A stretch of 64,000 bases of DNA from Rudaea sp. 3F27F6 (GTDB taxonomy: Bacteria; Pseudomonadota; Gammaproteobacteria; Xanthomonadales; Rhodanobacteraceae), in assembly GCF_005503555.1 (NCBI RefSeq), contig NZ_SCNG01000003.1, positions 248,001-312,000 of the forward strand. The letters are read 5' to 3'. Made by a program: the position numbers and the translations under genes. How positions within the stretch are numbered: the first letter of the stretch is position 1; each line of letters begins with the position of its first letter. A model generated the notes under the pieces. That model ran no database searches. It was not told the DNA's origin and saw nothing but the letters and a program-made list of their open reading frames with translations. Below, one piece after another: positions 55,416 through 64,000 of this stretch.

Positions 55416-56878
55416 CGCCGCAGATCGTCCACGCCACGTCCGACTGGATTCGCGACAGCTCGCGGCGGGTGCATTTCGTCGGTATCGGTGGCGCCGGCAT
55501 GAGCGGTATCGCCGAGGTGCTGCACAACCTCGGCTACAAAGTCACGGGCTCGGACAAGGCGGATTCGGCGGTGACGCGCCATCTGTCCGCGCTCGGCATC
55601 AAGATTCACAAGACGCACAAGGCGGCCAACGTCGACAAGGTCGATGCGGTCGTCGTGTCCAGCGCGATCAAGGCCGACAATCCCGAGGTGGTCGCCGCGC
55701 GCGAACGCCGCGTGCCCGTGATGCCGCGCGCCGAGATGCTCGGCGAGTTGATGCGCTTCCGCCGCGGCATCGCCGTGGCCGGCACTCACGGCAAGACGAC
55801 GACGACGAGTCTTGTCGCCAGCGTGCTCGCGGAAGGCGGCCTCGATCCGACCTTCGTCATCGGCGGGCAACTGCTCGCCGCGGCCACACACGCGCGGCTC
55901 GGCACGGGCGACTATCTCGTCGCCGAGGCGGACGAGAGCGACGGTTCGTTCCTGATGCTCAACCCGGTGATCGCGATCGTCACCAATATCGACGCGGATC
56001 ATCTGGAAAATTACGGCGGCGATTTCGCCCAGGTGCGCAAGGCGTTCGACGACTTCCTTCATCGTTTGCCGTTCTACGGCGTCGCCGTGCTCTGCATCGA
56101 CGATGCCGAAGTGGCCGAACTCGCCGCGACAACGACGCGGCGCATGCTCACCTACGGCACGCACAAATCGGCCGACGTGCGCGCCAGCCGGATCGTCCAG
56201 GACGGTCCGCGCATGCGCTTCGATCTGCATCTGCCCGAGCAGAAGAAGCCGGTCGGGGTCACGCTCAACCTGCCCGGCCTGCACAACGTCAGCAACGCGC
56301 TTGCGGCGGCGGCGGTCGGCTGGCAGCTCGGCGTCGATGCCAAGTCGATCGCGACGGCGCTCGAGAATTTCCAAGGCGTCGGCCGGCGTTTCCAGATGCG
56401 CGGCGAGATCGCGCTCGGCAGCGGCAAGAATTCCGGCAAGGCGCTGCTCGTCGACGATTACGGCCATCATCCGCGCGAACTCGCCGCGGTGTTCGCCGCG
56501 GCGCGCGGCGGCTGGCCCGAGCGCCGCCTCGTCGTCGCGTTCCAGCCGCATCGCTACACGCGCACGCGCGACCTGCTCGACGACTTCGCCAATGTACTCA
56601 GCGAGGCCGACGTGCTCGTGCTGACCGAGGTGTATCCGGCCGGTGAAGCGCCGATCGCGAGTGCCGACGGTCGCGCACTCGCGCGTGCAGTGCGTGCGAG
56701 AAACAAGGCCGTCCCCGTATTCGTCGAGCATCCGCGCGAACTTAAAACCGTGTTGCCGAGCCTGCTGCGCGACGGCGATCTCGTCCTCGTCATGGGTGCC
56801 GGCGACATCGGCGCCGCGGTGGCCGAGCTCGCGGCGCCGGCCGCGGCGAAAAGACCGAAAAGTGGGAAAGCAAAATAA
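55412..56878 (+). CDS. murC: UDP-MurNAc:L-alanine ligase MurC
   Basis: 488 residues. First amino acid addition to UDP-MurNAc. Motifs: [36 protein letters not shown] (ATP loop), [44 protein letters not shown] and [17 protein letters not shown]. The stop and the ddl start share bases (TAATG). murB is not in the cluster. Confidence 0.97.
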   Translation: MTPQIVHATSDWIRDSSRRVHFVGIGGAGMSGIAEVLHNLGYKVTGSDKADSAVTRHLSALGIKIHKTHKAANVDKVDAVVVSSAIKADNPEVVAARERRVPVMPRAEMLGELMRFRRGIAVAGTHGKTTTTSLVASVLAEGGLDPTFVIGGQLLAAATHARLGTGDYLVAEADESDGSFLMLNPVIAIVTNIDADHLENYGGDFAQVRKAFDDFLHRLPFYGVAVLCIDDAEVAELAATTTRRMLTYGTHKSADVRASRIVQDGPRMRFDLHLPEQKKPVGVTLNLPGLHNVSNALAAAAVGWQLGVDAKSIATALENFQGVGRRFQMRGEIALGSGKNSGKALLVDDYGHHPRELAAVFAAARGGWPERRLVVAFQPHRYTRTRDLLDDFANVLSEADVLVLTEVYPAGEAPIASADGRALARAVRARNKAVPVFVEHPRELKTVLPSLLRDGDLVLVMGAGDIGAAVAELAAPAAAKRPKSGKAK

Positions 56879-57900
56879 TGCGTATTAAAGATGCCAAACA
56901 ATTCGGTCGGGTCGCCGTCGTCATGGGCGGCGTCAGTGCCGAGCGCGAAGTCTCGCTGAACTCGGGACGCAACGTGCTCGACGCGCTCAAGGCGCGCGGC
57001 GTCGATGCGCATGCGATCGATGGCATTCCGGCCCTGCTCGACGCGCTGCGTGCGGGGCATTTCGCGCGCGTGTTCAACATTCTGCATGGCGGCGACGGCG
57101 AGGACGGCGTGCTCCAGGGCGCGCTGAAATCGCTGCGCGTGCCGGTGACCGGGTCGGGCGTGCTCGGCTCGGCGCTGACTCTCGACAAGATCCGCACCAA
57201 GCAGGTCTGGCAGGCGGTCGGCTTGCCGACGCCGCGCTACGTGCGCTTCGCCAAAGGCGGCGACATCGACGCGGCGATCGCACAGCTCGGCCTGCCCGTC
57301 GTGGTCAAGCCGTCGCACGAAGGTTCGAGTGTCGGCATCACGCGCGTGCGCAAGCAGGCCGATCTGGCCGCCGCAATCGAACTCGCCGCGCGCTACGACG
57401 GCGAACTCGTCGTCGAGGAACTGATCGACGGGGACGAACTCACGGTCGCTGTGCTGCAAGGCGAGGCTTTGCCATCGATCCGCATCGTGCCGAAGGGCGA
57501 GTTCTACGACTATCACGCCAAGTACGTGGCCGAAGACACGCAGTACATCTGTCCTGGCCTCGATGGCGCCGACGAGGCCGAAATCCGCGACCTCGCCCTG
57601 CGTGCCTTCAACGCCGCCGGCTGCTCGGGCTGGGGCCGCGTCGACGTCATGCGCGACCGCGCCGGCAAGCTCTATCTGCTCGAAGTGAACACCTCGCCGG
57701 GCATGACCAGCCATTCGCTCGTGCCGAAGGCGGCGCGCGCGGTCGGCGTTGATTTCGAGGAGCTGTGCTGGCGCATTCTCGAAACGAGTTTCGAGAATCA
57801 GGGATTGGGAATGGGAGATTCGGGATTGGAGAAAGCCCGCTCTGCCGAATCCCCAATCTCGAATCCCGAATCCCGCGCTGCGCAGGGGCGCACGCCGTGA
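56878..57900 (+). CDS. ddl: D-alanine:D-alanine ligase (DdlB type) with a repeat-derived C-terminal extension
   Basis: 340 residues, about 30 longer than usual. The ATP-grasp enzyme motifs are complete: [87 protein letters not shown]. The family normally ends soon after [11 protein letters not shown]. Here another 33 residues follow ([20 protein letters not shown] and PESRAAQ), encoded by an inverted GGGATTGGGAATGGGAGATT repeat at 57797-57886. The GTGA at the end overlaps ftsQ. Confidence 0.96.
   Translation: MRIKDAKQFGRVAVVMGGVSAEREVSLNSGRNVLDALKARGVDAHAIDGIPALLDALRAGHFARVFNILHGGDGEDGVLQGALKSLRVPVTGSGVLGSALTLDKIRTKQVWQAVGLPTPRYVRFAKGGDIDAAIAQLGLPVVVKPSHEGSSVGITRVRKQADLAAAIELAARYDGELVVEELIDGDELTVAVLQGEALPSIRIVPKGEFYDYHAKYVAEDTQYICPGLDGADEAEIRDLALRAFNAAGCSGWGRVDVMRDRAGKLYLLEVNTSPGMTSHSLVPKAARAVGVDFEELCWRILETSFENQGLGMGDSGLEKARSAESPISNPESRAAQGRTP
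57797..57886. repeat. Inverted GATTCGGG-type repeat forming the ddl tail
   Basis: A direct run (GGGATTGGGAATGGGAGATT, CGGGATTGG) and its complement (CCAATCTCGAATCCCGAATC) flank a 20-base centre. The transcript would fold into a long stem just before the ftsQ start. Confidence 0.65.
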
Positions 57901-58685
57901 ACCGCACCGTGCTCAAGCTCTTCGCCTGGGCGATTGCGCTGAGCCTCATCGGCTTGCCGATCGTCGGCGTGCTCAACGGCTGGTTCGCGCAGGATCGCTG
58001 GCCGATCCGCAACCTGCAGGTGGAGGCCGAGTTCAATCACGTCGGCGCCGAACAGATTCGCGCGGCGACGAAGAACTATCTCGGCACCGGCTTCTTCGCG
58101 ATCAAGCTCGAAGACGTGCGCACGGCGGTGGCCTCGCTGCCGTGGGTCGAGCGCGTCGAAGTGCGCAAGCGCTGGCCCGACACGATCGAAATGCGCGTGC
58201 TCGAACAGCAGCCGTTCGCGCGCTGGGGCGACAAGCGCCTGGTCGGCCGCAGCGGGCAGTTGTTCGATGCGCCCGGCACCGAGTCGATCCAGGGTCTGCC
58301 GCAGCTTTCCGGTCCCGATGCCGCGCTCGCCGACGTGATCGATTTTTATCAGAAGACGCTGAACACGTTCAGCGGCAGCGGCCTCGCGCTGGCCGGCGTC
58401 AGCCTGTCGACGCGCGGGAGCTGGACGATCAGCCTCGTAGACGGTTCGGAAATTCTGCTCGGCCAGCGCGACATCGACGAGCACCTGAAGCGTTTCCTCG
58501 ACGTGTTTCCGCGTCTCGCCGCCGGCCGCGGCACGAATTCGTTCGCGCGCGCCGACCTGCGCTACGCCAACGGCTTTGCCATCCGCTGGCTAGCCGCCGC
58601 ACCGACGCCCGCGCCGGGCGCCGCGTCACCCACCGACAAACCCGCCCCGGGCAAGCCGCCGGCGACGCAGCAGAGATCGACATGA
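57897..58685 (+). CDS. ftsQ: Cell division protein FtsQ
   Basis: 262 residues. A short cytoplasmic tail, one membrane helix ([19 protein letters not shown]), the POTRA domain ([41 protein letters not shown]) and the beta domain ([20 protein letters not shown]), then a Pro/Ala-rich end. It connects FtsA/FtsZ to FtsB/FtsL. The GTG start overlaps ddl (GTGA) and the stop overlaps ftsA (ATGA). Confidence 0.95.
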   Translation: MNRTVLKLFAWAIALSLIGLPIVGVLNGWFAQDRWPIRNLQVEAEFNHVGAEQIRAATKNYLGTGFFAIKLEDVRTAVASLPWVERVEVRKRWPDTIEMRVLEQQPFARWGDKRLVGRSGQLFDAPGTESIQGLPQLSGPDAALADVIDFYQKTLNTFSGSGLALAGVSLSTRGSWTISLVDGSEILLGQRDIDEHLKRFLDVFPRLAAGRGTNSFARADLRYANGFAIRWLAAAPTPAPGAASPTDKPAPGKPPATQQRST

Positions 58686-59920
58686 AGCACAAAGCGGAAA
58701 AATCCCTGATCGTCGGACTCGACGTCGGCACTTCGAAGGTCGTGGCGATCGTCGGCGAGTACGCGCCGGGCGAGCCGGTCGAAGTGATCGGCATCGGCTC
58801 GCACACTTCGCACGGGCTGAAGCGCGGCGTGGTTGTCGACATCGAATCTACCGTACAGTCGATCCAGCGCGCGGTCGAGGAGGCCGAGCTGATGGCCGGC
58901 TGCGAAATCCGTTCGGTCTACGCGGGCATTTCCGGCAGTCACATCCTCGGCCGCAACTCGCACGGCACAGCACCGATCCGCGAGCGCGAAGTGACCCAGG
59001 GCGATATCGACCATGTGCTCGACGCGGCCTGCGCCGTGGCGATCCCGGCCGACCAGCGCGTTCTTTATAAGGAGCCGCAGGAATTCGTGATCGACGGTCA
59101 GGAGGACATCCGTCACCCGATCGGCATGAGCGGCGTGCGCCTCGAAGCGAACGTGCACATCGTCACCGGCGCGGTCAGCGCGGCGCAGAACATCACCAAG
59201 TGCGTCAACCGCTGCGGCCTGCAGGTCGACGATCTGATCCCGGGTGCGATCGCCTCGTCGAAGGCGATTCTCGTGCAGGACGAGCGCGAGCTCGGCGTCT
59301 GCCTGGTCGACATCGGTGCGGGCACGACCGACATCTCGATCTTCACCCAGGGCGCGATCCGCCACACCGCGAGCCTGCCTATCGGCGGCGACCAGGTGAC
59401 CAATGACATCGCCCAGGGTTTCCGCACGCCGACCGCGCACGCCGAAGAAATCAAGGTCAAGTACGCCTGTGCGCTCGCCCAGCTCGCGCATGCCGAGGAA
59501 ACGATCCAGGTGCCCTCGGTCGGCGACCGGCCGCCGCGCCGGCTCGCCCGGCAGACGCTCGCCGAGTGGGTGCAGCCGCGCTACGAAGAATTGTTCGGCA
59601 TGGTTCAGGCCGAGTTGCGCCGTTCGGGCTACGAGTCGCTCGTTGCCGCCGGCATCGTGCTGACCGGCGGCGGCGCCAAGATGGAAGGCGTGATCGAACT
59701 CGCCGAGGAAGTGTTCCATCTGCCCGTGCGCGTGGGCTTGCCGCAGCACGTGACCGGCTTGGCCGACGTAGTCAGCAATCCGATCCACGCGACCGGCGTC
59801 GGCCTGCTGCTCTACGGCAGTCGGCAGGACGGCGCGGCGCGTACGTCGGGGAGTTCCGTGGTCGGCAACGTCGGCAATTTCTGGGGCCGCATGAAGCAGT
59901 GGGTCAAAGGAGAGTTTTAG
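58682..59920 (+). CDS. ftsA: Cell division protein FtsA
   Basis: 412-residue actin-like ATPase tethering FtsZ to the membrane. Motifs: LIVGLDVGTSKVVAIVGEY, VCLVDIGAGTTDISIF (phosphate loop), GIVLTGGGAKMEGVIELAEE and the C-terminal amphipathic membrane-targeting helix FWGRMKQWVKGEF. It is followed by a 301-bp gap before ftsZ, where most relatives have a short one. Confidence 0.97.
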   Translation: MKHKAEKSLIVGLDVGTSKVVAIVGEYAPGEPVEVIGIGSHTSHGLKRGVVVDIESTVQSIQRAVEEAELMAGCEIRSVYAGISGSHILGRNSHGTAPIREREVTQGDIDHVLDAACAVAIPADQRVLYKEPQEFVIDGQEDIRHPIGMSGVRLEANVHIVTGAVSAAQNITKCVNRCGLQVDDLIPGAIASSKAILVQDERELGVCLVDIGAGTTDISIFTQGAIRHTASLPIGGDQVTNDIAQGFRTPTAHAEEIKVKYACALAQLAHAEETIQVPSVGDRPPRRLARQTLAEWVQPRYEELFGMVQAELRRSGYESLVAAGIVLTGGGAKMEGVIELAEEVFHLPVRVGLPQHVTGLADVVSNPIHATGVGLLLYGSRQDGAARTSGSSVVGNVGNFWGRMKQWVKGEF

Positions 59921-59922
59921 CG

Positions 59923-60056
59923 TGCCTTCTTCCGTCGGGAGAAGGTGGCGCGCAGCGCCGGATGAGGGAAAGGCATTGCGGTGATTGAAGGTCGCGATAG
60001 TCGAAAGGTCTTTCCCTCATCCGCCCTTCGGGCACCTTCTCCCGAGGGGAGAAGGG
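59923..60056. repeat. Dyad repeat element, copy B (ftsA-ftsZ gap)
   Basis: The left arm (59923-59975) reads TCGGGAGAAGGTGGCGC, GCCGGATGAGGGAAAGGC. The right arm (60008-60056) is its complement, with TCTTTCCCTCATCCGCCC and GGCACCTTCTCCCGAGGGGA. Each arm itself holds a small hairpin (CTTCTCCCGAGGGGAGAAG). A second copy lies between qmcA and nfeD. The rest of the gap (60057-60221) has a GGATCC-GAAAC-GGATCC hairpin and the ftsZ ribosome-binding site, but no gene. Confidence 0.75.
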
Positions 60057-60221
60057 AGAAGCAAAAAGCGGTGCGCATGGAAACGCGCCGCGGATCCGAA
60101 ACGGATCCAACCGTTGCGCCGGACATGTGCCTGTCCGCTGCAAAGCCGGAGTGCCGCAGGAAGCGGTTCCGGTGATCGATAACTACATCAAGCGACAAAA
60201 CAACTAGCGGAGGTAAGGGAA

Positions 60222-61403
60222 ATGTTTGAACTCGTGGAAAAACTCGCACCGAATGCGGTCATCAAAGTCATCGGCGTGGGCGGCGGCGGCGGCAACGCGG
60301 TCGCGCACATGGTGCAATCCAATATCGAAGGCGTGGACTTCGTCTGCGCGAATACCGATGCCCAGGCGCTGAAGAACTCGGGCGCGAAGATCACGCTGCA
60401 GCTCGGCGGCAACGTGACCAAGGGCCTCGGCGCGGGCGCGAATCCGGAAGTCGGCCGCCAGGCCGCGCTCGAAGATCGCGAACGCATCGTCGAAATTCTC
60501 CAGGGCGCCGATATGGTGTTCATCACCGGCGGCATGGGCGGCGGCACGGGCACCGGCGCAGCGCCAGTCGTGGCGCAGCTCGCCAAGGAACTCGGCATCC
60601 TCACGGTCGCGGTCGTGACCAAGCCGTTCCCGTTCGAGGGCCGTCGCCGCATGCAGGTGGCGATGAAGGGCATCGAGGACCTGTCGCAGTACGTCGACTC
60701 ACTGATCACCGTGCCGAACGAGAAGCTGCTTTCCGTGCTCGGCCACGAAGTGACCCTGCTGTCGGCATTCAAGTCGGCCAACGACGTGTTGCTCGGCGCG
60801 GTGCAGGGCATCGCCGATCTGATCACCCGTCCGGGCCTGATCAACGTCGACTTCGCCGACGTGCGCACGGTCATGTCCGAAATGGGCATGGCAATGATGG
60901 GCACGGGCATCGCGCGCGGCGACGATCGCGCGGTCGCGGCGGCCGAAGCGGCGATCAACAATCCGCTGCTTGAAGACGTCAACCTGTCCGGCGCCTGCGG
61001 CATCCTGGTCAACGTCACCGCGGGCATGAACCTCACCATGCGCGAGTTCGACGAGATCGGCCAAGTCGTCCATCAGTTCGCTTCGGAAGATGCGACCGTG
61101 GTCATTGGCACCGCGCTCGACCAGGAGTTGCAGGACAACGTGCGCGTCACCGTCGTTGCCACGGGTCTCAATCGCAACGCCGCGCGTCAGCACGTGCGCC
61201 GCGAGGAGCCGGTCGTGGTCCAGCGCCCGACCTTGGTCAAACGCACGGGCACGGACAACTGGCCGGTGCACGACGACTACATCCAGCCGGTGCGCAGTGC
61301 GCCCGCGCGGGCGGTGGCCGCGGCAGCGGAAGCGGCTCCGGTCGCCGACGCGCAGGTCGATTATCTGGACATCCCGGCCTTCCTGCGTCGTCAGGCGGAC
61401 TGA
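60222..61403 (+). CDS. ftsZ: Cell division GTPase FtsZ
   Basis: 393 residues. Tubulin-like GTPase forming the division ring. Motifs: IGVGGGGGNAVAHMV, the tubulin signature GGMGGGTGTGAAPVVA, T-loop residues in NVDFADVRTVM and the C-terminal FtsA/ZipA-binding peptide DIPAFLRRQAD. GGAGGT lies upstream of the ATG, one of the strongest ribosome-binding sites in the window, fitting the need for much more FtsZ than FtsA. Confidence 0.98.
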   Translation: MFELVEKLAPNAVIKVIGVGGGGGNAVAHMVQSNIEGVDFVCANTDAQALKNSGAKITLQLGGNVTKGLGAGANPEVGRQAALEDRERIVEILQGADMVFITGGMGGGTGTGAAPVVAQLAKELGILTVAVVTKPFPFEGRRRMQVAMKGIEDLSQYVDSLITVPNEKLLSVLGHEVTLLSAFKSANDVLLGAVQGIADLITRPGLINVDFADVRTVMSEMGMAMMGTGIARGDDRAVAAAEAAINNPLLEDVNLSGACGILVNVTAGMNLTMREFDEIGQVVHQFASEDATVVIGTALDQELQDNVRVTVVATGLNRNAARQHVRREEPVVVQRPTLVKRTGTDNWPVHDDYIQPVRSAPARAVAAAAEAAPVADAQVDYLDIPAFLRRQAD

Positions 61404-61470
61404 GGAAACTTCGGCAGCCGGCTGCGGCGAGTCTTCTCTCGCCGCGCGCGGTTTGCCTTCAAACCGTACC

Positions 61471-61556
61471 CGCGATGCACTGCCTTGCATCGCGCAGGTG
61501 CGGCGACCTCCGCAGATCGTGCATTTCGTTACGCGACGGCACAGTCGCGTAACGAA
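61471..61556 (+). terminator. Two strong hairpins after ftsZ
   Basis: CGCGATGCA/TGCATCGCG (61471-61494) and a 13-bp perfect stem TTCGTTACGCGAC/GTCGCGTAACGAA (61525-61556). Neither is followed by a clean T-run. They may slow or end the ftsZ transcript or protect its 3' end. They lie in the 341-bp ftsZ-lpxC gap, which has no gene. Confidence 0.5.
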
Positions 61557-61599
61557 TCCTTAACGTTCTACGATTCACCTCGTTGAATCCGGCGTCTGC

Positions 61600-61608
61600 T
61601 GGTATTAT
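61600..61608 (+). promoter_or_regulatory. Possible extended -10 promoter of lpxC
   Basis: TGGTATTAT (TGn plus TATTAT) lies 137 bases before the lpxC ATG. A weak TTGAAT at 61583 is too close for a normal -35. Confidence 0.4.
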
Positions 61609-61744
61609 CCCTAAATTGATTTCGCCGTGTGGTATTTTTACAACACGCGTCGGCTTTTTACATCGTTTTACTTTCCGCGGCAGTATCCGTGTGTTAGGAT
61701 TCGTGCCGTTTTTGTCCGCTCCTGCCCCAGGGGTAATAAGAAAA

Positions 61745-62656
61745 ATGATCAAACAACGTACGCTCAAAAATGTCATCCGGGCGACGGGTGTTGGTCTCCA
61801 CACGGGCGAAAAGGTTTATATGACGCTGCGTCCTGCGGCCGTCGACACCGGCATCGTATTTCGCCGCGTGGACCTTGCGCATCCGGTGGAGATTCCCTCC
61901 CGCAGCGAAAACATCGGAGACACGCGACTCTCTTCCACGCTCGTCAAAGACGGCGTCCGCATCGCCACCGTAGAACACCTCCTTTCCGCTTTCGCCGGTC
62001 TCGGCATCGACAATGCCTATGTCGATCTGTCCGCGCCCGAAGTGCCGATCATGGACGGCAGCGCGGGCCCGTTCGTCTTCCTGCTGCAGTCGGCCGGAAT
62101 CGAGGAACAGTCGGCGGCCAAGCGCTTCATCCGCATCAAGAAACCGGTCGTCGTCCGCGAAGGCGACAAGTGGGCCCGCTTCGAGCCGTTCGACGGCTTC
62201 AAGGTCGGCTTCTCGATCGATTTCGATCATCCGATTTTCACGCGCCGCACTTCCAAGGCCGAGATCGACTTTTCGACGACCTCGTTCGTGAAGGAAGTCA
62301 GCCGCGCGCGCACGTTCGGCTTCATGCGCGACATCGAAATGCTGCGCGAGAAGAATCTCGCCCTCGGCGGTTCGATGGACAATGCGATCGTGCTCGACGA
62401 CTACCGCGTCCTCAACGAGGACGGCCTGCGTTACGAGGACGAATTCGTCAAGCACAAGATCCTCGATGCGATCGGCGATCTATATCTGCTCGGCCATAGC
62501 CTTATCGGCGCGTTCTACGGCCACAAGTCGGGTCACGAGCTCAATAACAAACTGCTGCGTTCGCTGATGGCCGACGCCAAGGCCTGGGAAGAAGTCAGTT
62601 TCCCGGATCAGTCCAAGGCACCGATCTCGTACGCACACCCGGCACAGGCAGTCTGA
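61745..62656 (+). CDS. lpxC: UDP-3-O-acyl-N-acetylglucosamine deacetylase LpxC
   Basis: 303 residues. Zinc enzyme for the committed step of lipid A synthesis. Motifs: [20 protein letters not shown], the zinc His in [36 protein letters not shown] with the second His and Asp ligands, and the catalytic His in [13 protein letters not shown]. The ATG at 61745 gives the normal N-terminus. It ends the cluster; a strong terminator follows. Confidence 0.98.
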   Translation: MIKQRTLKNVIRATGVGLHTGEKVYMTLRPAAVDTGIVFRRVDLAHPVEIPSRSENIGDTRLSSTLVKDGVRIATVEHLLSAFAGLGIDNAYVDLSAPEVPIMDGSAGPFVFLLQSAGIEEQSAAKRFIRIKKPVVVREGDKWARFEPFDGFKVGFSIDFDHPIFTRRTSKAEIDFSTTSFVKEVSRARTFGFMRDIEMLREKNLALGGSMDNAIVLDDYRVLNEDGLRYEDEFVKHKILDAIGDLYLLGHSLIGAFYGHKSGHELNNKLLRSLMADAKAWEEVSFPDQSKAPISYAHPAQAV

Positions 62657-62663
62657 TTCACCC

Positions 62664-62699
62664 AAGCAGTCGCTGTTCGCAGCGACTGCTTTTTGTTTT
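62664..62699 (+). terminator. Rho-independent terminator of lpxC
   Basis: AGCAGTCGCTG, TTCG tetraloop, CAGCGACTGCT, then TTTTTGTTTT. It could also serve the convergent dciA gene. Confidence 0.9.
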
Positions 62700-62709
62700 G
62701 CGGGACGAA

Positions 62710-63222
62710 TTATTCGGCAAGGGATGCCAGTTTGAGGTAAGCCGCCCGGAGTTCCGGGTCGGATAGGGACCGAGCCACCGTCCGCAGATGTTCGGCGCTG
62801 GCTTTGGAAAGAGGCTTGGGTTTTGCCGGTTCCCGGGGAACGGGAGGCAGAGCCGCCACTTTCACCGCGAATTTCTCGATGGGTAGGCCCGAGGTGGTTC
62901 GGGCATGGGCAAGAATTGCGTTCTGATGAAGACGCAACTTCGCCGCCCAGGTCGAGGAAGTCGCCAGAAAGACGATCCGCCCGGATTGCACGGTCGCCAG
63001 ACGGCATTGGCGGCGCAGCGCATCCGGCAGCGGTTGGCGCAGTTGACGATCGAGCGCATCCAAGGCGCGCGCCCGCGCAAGCAGGGCCGCGACGGGAGGC
63101 GATTCGCCGACAGGCAGGGCAGTAAGCCCTGACTTCAAGGCAGGCGCGATGGCTCCTGCCTGGTTGGATGGCGCGACAGGCGAGATCCTGTTGCGGCCCG
63201 GTGATCGATCGGATGGCTGCAT
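62710..63222 (-). CDS. dciA: DciA-type (DUF721) replicative helicase loader
   Basis: 170 residues from the ATG at 63222; a start at 63276 would add 18 residues but would leave only nine bases to the divergent peptidase gene. The N-terminal half holds the DUF721/DciA domain (LDRQLRQPLPDALRRQCRLATVQSG, LRLHQNAILAHARTTSGLPIEKFAVKV, given in parts: QPLPDALRRQCRLA and LRLHQNAILAHA). The tail is Pro/Lys-rich. DciA helps place DnaB at the origin in bacteria lacking DnaC. The lpxC-DUF721-M23 order is shared with Pseudomonas. Confidence 0.82.
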   Translation of the reverse strand: MQPSDRSPGRNRISPVAPSNQAGAIAPALKSGLTALPVGESPPVAALLARARALDALDRQLRQPLPDALRRQCRLATVQSGRIVFLATSSTWAAKLRLHQNAILAHARTTSGLPIEKFAVKVAALPPVPREPAKPKPLSKASAEHLRTVARSLSDPELRAAYLKLASLAE

Positions 63223-63285
63223 GGCGTAAACGAAGTACGGTCGGCGCAAGCCGGGCCTTGCTTCCCAAGAATTCATTGCGGAACG

Positions 63286-64000
63286 ATGAACATCATAATC
63301 GTCGCAAGCTCCAACGCAACGCCGACCACGCTCGATCTGAAGTGCTGGCGGGTGCGCAGAAGAATCGCCGGTGTCGTGTCGGCCGTTGCGCTGTTCTGCA
63401 TCGGTGTCGGTGCGGTCGGTGCGAGCGTTTTCTCCAACAGTCGCGACGGCGCGCTGCGTGATGTCGCTTCGATGCGCGACACGATCGGCAAGCAGCAGGA
63501 CGAGCTTGCGCGCCTGGAGACCTCCTCGCGCCGCGATATGGACGCACTCGCGCTGCAGCTCGGCTCGCTACAGGCGCAGGCCACGCGCCTCAACGCGCTC
63601 GGCGAACGCCTCACCGAAGTCGGCAAGCTCGGCGACGGCGAGTTCGATTTCACCAAAGCGCCTGCGCTCGGTGGCGCGGAAGATCCGGCAGCTGCCTCGC
63701 ATACGCTCGACTTCGATCTGGCCGGTAACATCAACCTCCTGCGCGATCAGTTCACACAGCAGGAAACCCAGCTCACCGTGCTCGAAAATCTGCTGCTCGA
63801 CCGCAAGTCGCGCAATGCGCTCGTGCCGAGCGGTTATCCGGTGTCGACGAGTTACATCGGTTCGCCGTTCGGCTCGCGCGTCGATCCGATCAACGGGCAG
63901 ATCGAGACGCATCTGGGCCTCGATTTCGATGCCGAGATGGGCAGCGACATCAAGGCGGTCGCCTCCGGCGTGGTCGCTTTCGTGGGCGACAAGCCCGGCT
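63286..64000 (+). CDS. M23 (LytM) family metallopeptidase, 3' end outside window
   Basis: The first 238 codons are present. An N-terminal membrane segment (IAGVVSAVALFCIGVGAVGA) is followed by a coiled-coil stretch (about 55-110, rich in Leu/Glu/Arg) and the start of the LytM domain (SYIGSPFGSRVDPINGQ, ETHLGLDFDAEMGSDI) with the zinc ligands His and Asp of HLGLD. The second HxH motif lies beyond the window. It probably cleaves peptide cross-links or acts as an envelope factor. Its ATG lies close to the divergent dciA start. Confidence 0.92.
   Translation, partial: MNIIIVASSNATPTTLDLKCWRVRRRIAGVVSAVALFCIGVGAVGASVFSNSRDGALRDVASMRDTIGKQQDELARLETSSRRDMDALALQLGSLQAQATRLNALGERLTEVGKLGDGEFDFTKAPALGGAEDPAAASHTLDFDLAGNINLLRDQFTQQETQLTVLENLLLDRKSRNALVPSGYPVSTSYIGSPFGSRVDPINGQIETHLGLDFDAEMGSDIKAVASGVVAFVGDKPG

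Overview
The window is a stretch of high-GC chromosome from a gammaproteobacterium. It most likely belongs to the Xanthomonadales/Lysobacterales, probably a Rhodanobacteraceae-like genus. That placement is an inference from four things: the complete mraZ-to-ftsZ-lpxC cell-wall cluster followed by dciA and an M23 peptidase; the rsmI/lpoA/yraN/dolP block; a MetJ repressor with a lysine-rich tail; and dispersed inverted repeats of a type I associate with this order. I saw no tRNA, CRISPR array, prophage or insertion sequence. One structural RNA, RNase P RNA, is clear.

Layout. 1-2.6 kb: an NtrC-type sigma-54 activator (cut by the left edge) and its histidine kinase. 2.6-10.9 kb: two very large secreted proteins on the minus strand, with a decayed copy of a histidine-kinase tail between them. 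11-14.3 kb: an ECF sigma factor followed by a membrane Ser/Thr kinase with a TPR-like C-terminal half. 14.4-17.3 kb: QmcA/NfeD membrane pair, a small unknown protein and a 2-hydroxyacid dehydrogenase. 17.3-20.7 kb (minus): metallophosphoesterase, cupredoxin, cytochrome b561, ECF sigma factor and anti-sigma factor, apparently one redox/envelope operon. 20.8-22.4 kb: gcvT and gcvH. 22.5-23.5 kb: no gene seen. 23.6-29.8 kb: metJ, a TonB-type protein, a beta-lactamase-fold hydrolase, lemA and an M48 protease. 29.9-30.6 kb: a 690-bp inverted-repeat element. 30.6-34.5 kb: dolP, yraN, lpoA (minus) and divergent rsmI. 34.5-40.4 kb (minus): a Fur-type siderophore uptake operon (two TonB-dependent receptors around a PepSY membrane protein). 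40.7-43.1 kb: AraC regulator, a 49-residue Cys-rich peptide, an alpha/beta hydrolase and a secreted protein interrupted by an amber codon. 43.1-43.4 kb: rnpB. 44-45.2 kb: an orphan HlyD-type adaptor. 45.5-62.7 kb: the division and cell-wall cluster mraZ-rsmH-ftsL-ftsI-murE-murF-mraY-ftsW-murG-murC-ddl-ftsQ-ftsA-ftsZ-lpxC, nearly all stop/start-overlapping. 62.7-64 kb: dciA (minus) and the start of an M23 peptidase running off the window.

How it works together. The right-hand 18 kb builds and remodels peptidoglycan and starts lipid A synthesis. It is driven from a TTGACA/TATTGT promoter that carries a five-repeat MraZ operator. LpoA and DolP also serve the envelope. The accessory material is mostly signalling and surface proteins on the left and iron uptake in the middle. 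The points most worth a second look are the MetJ-histone-tail fusion, the dyad repeats between ftsA and ftsZ and between qmcA and nfeD, the short GATTCGGG-type repeats translated as part of murE and ddl, the kinase-tail remnant, and the amber-interrupted secreted protein.
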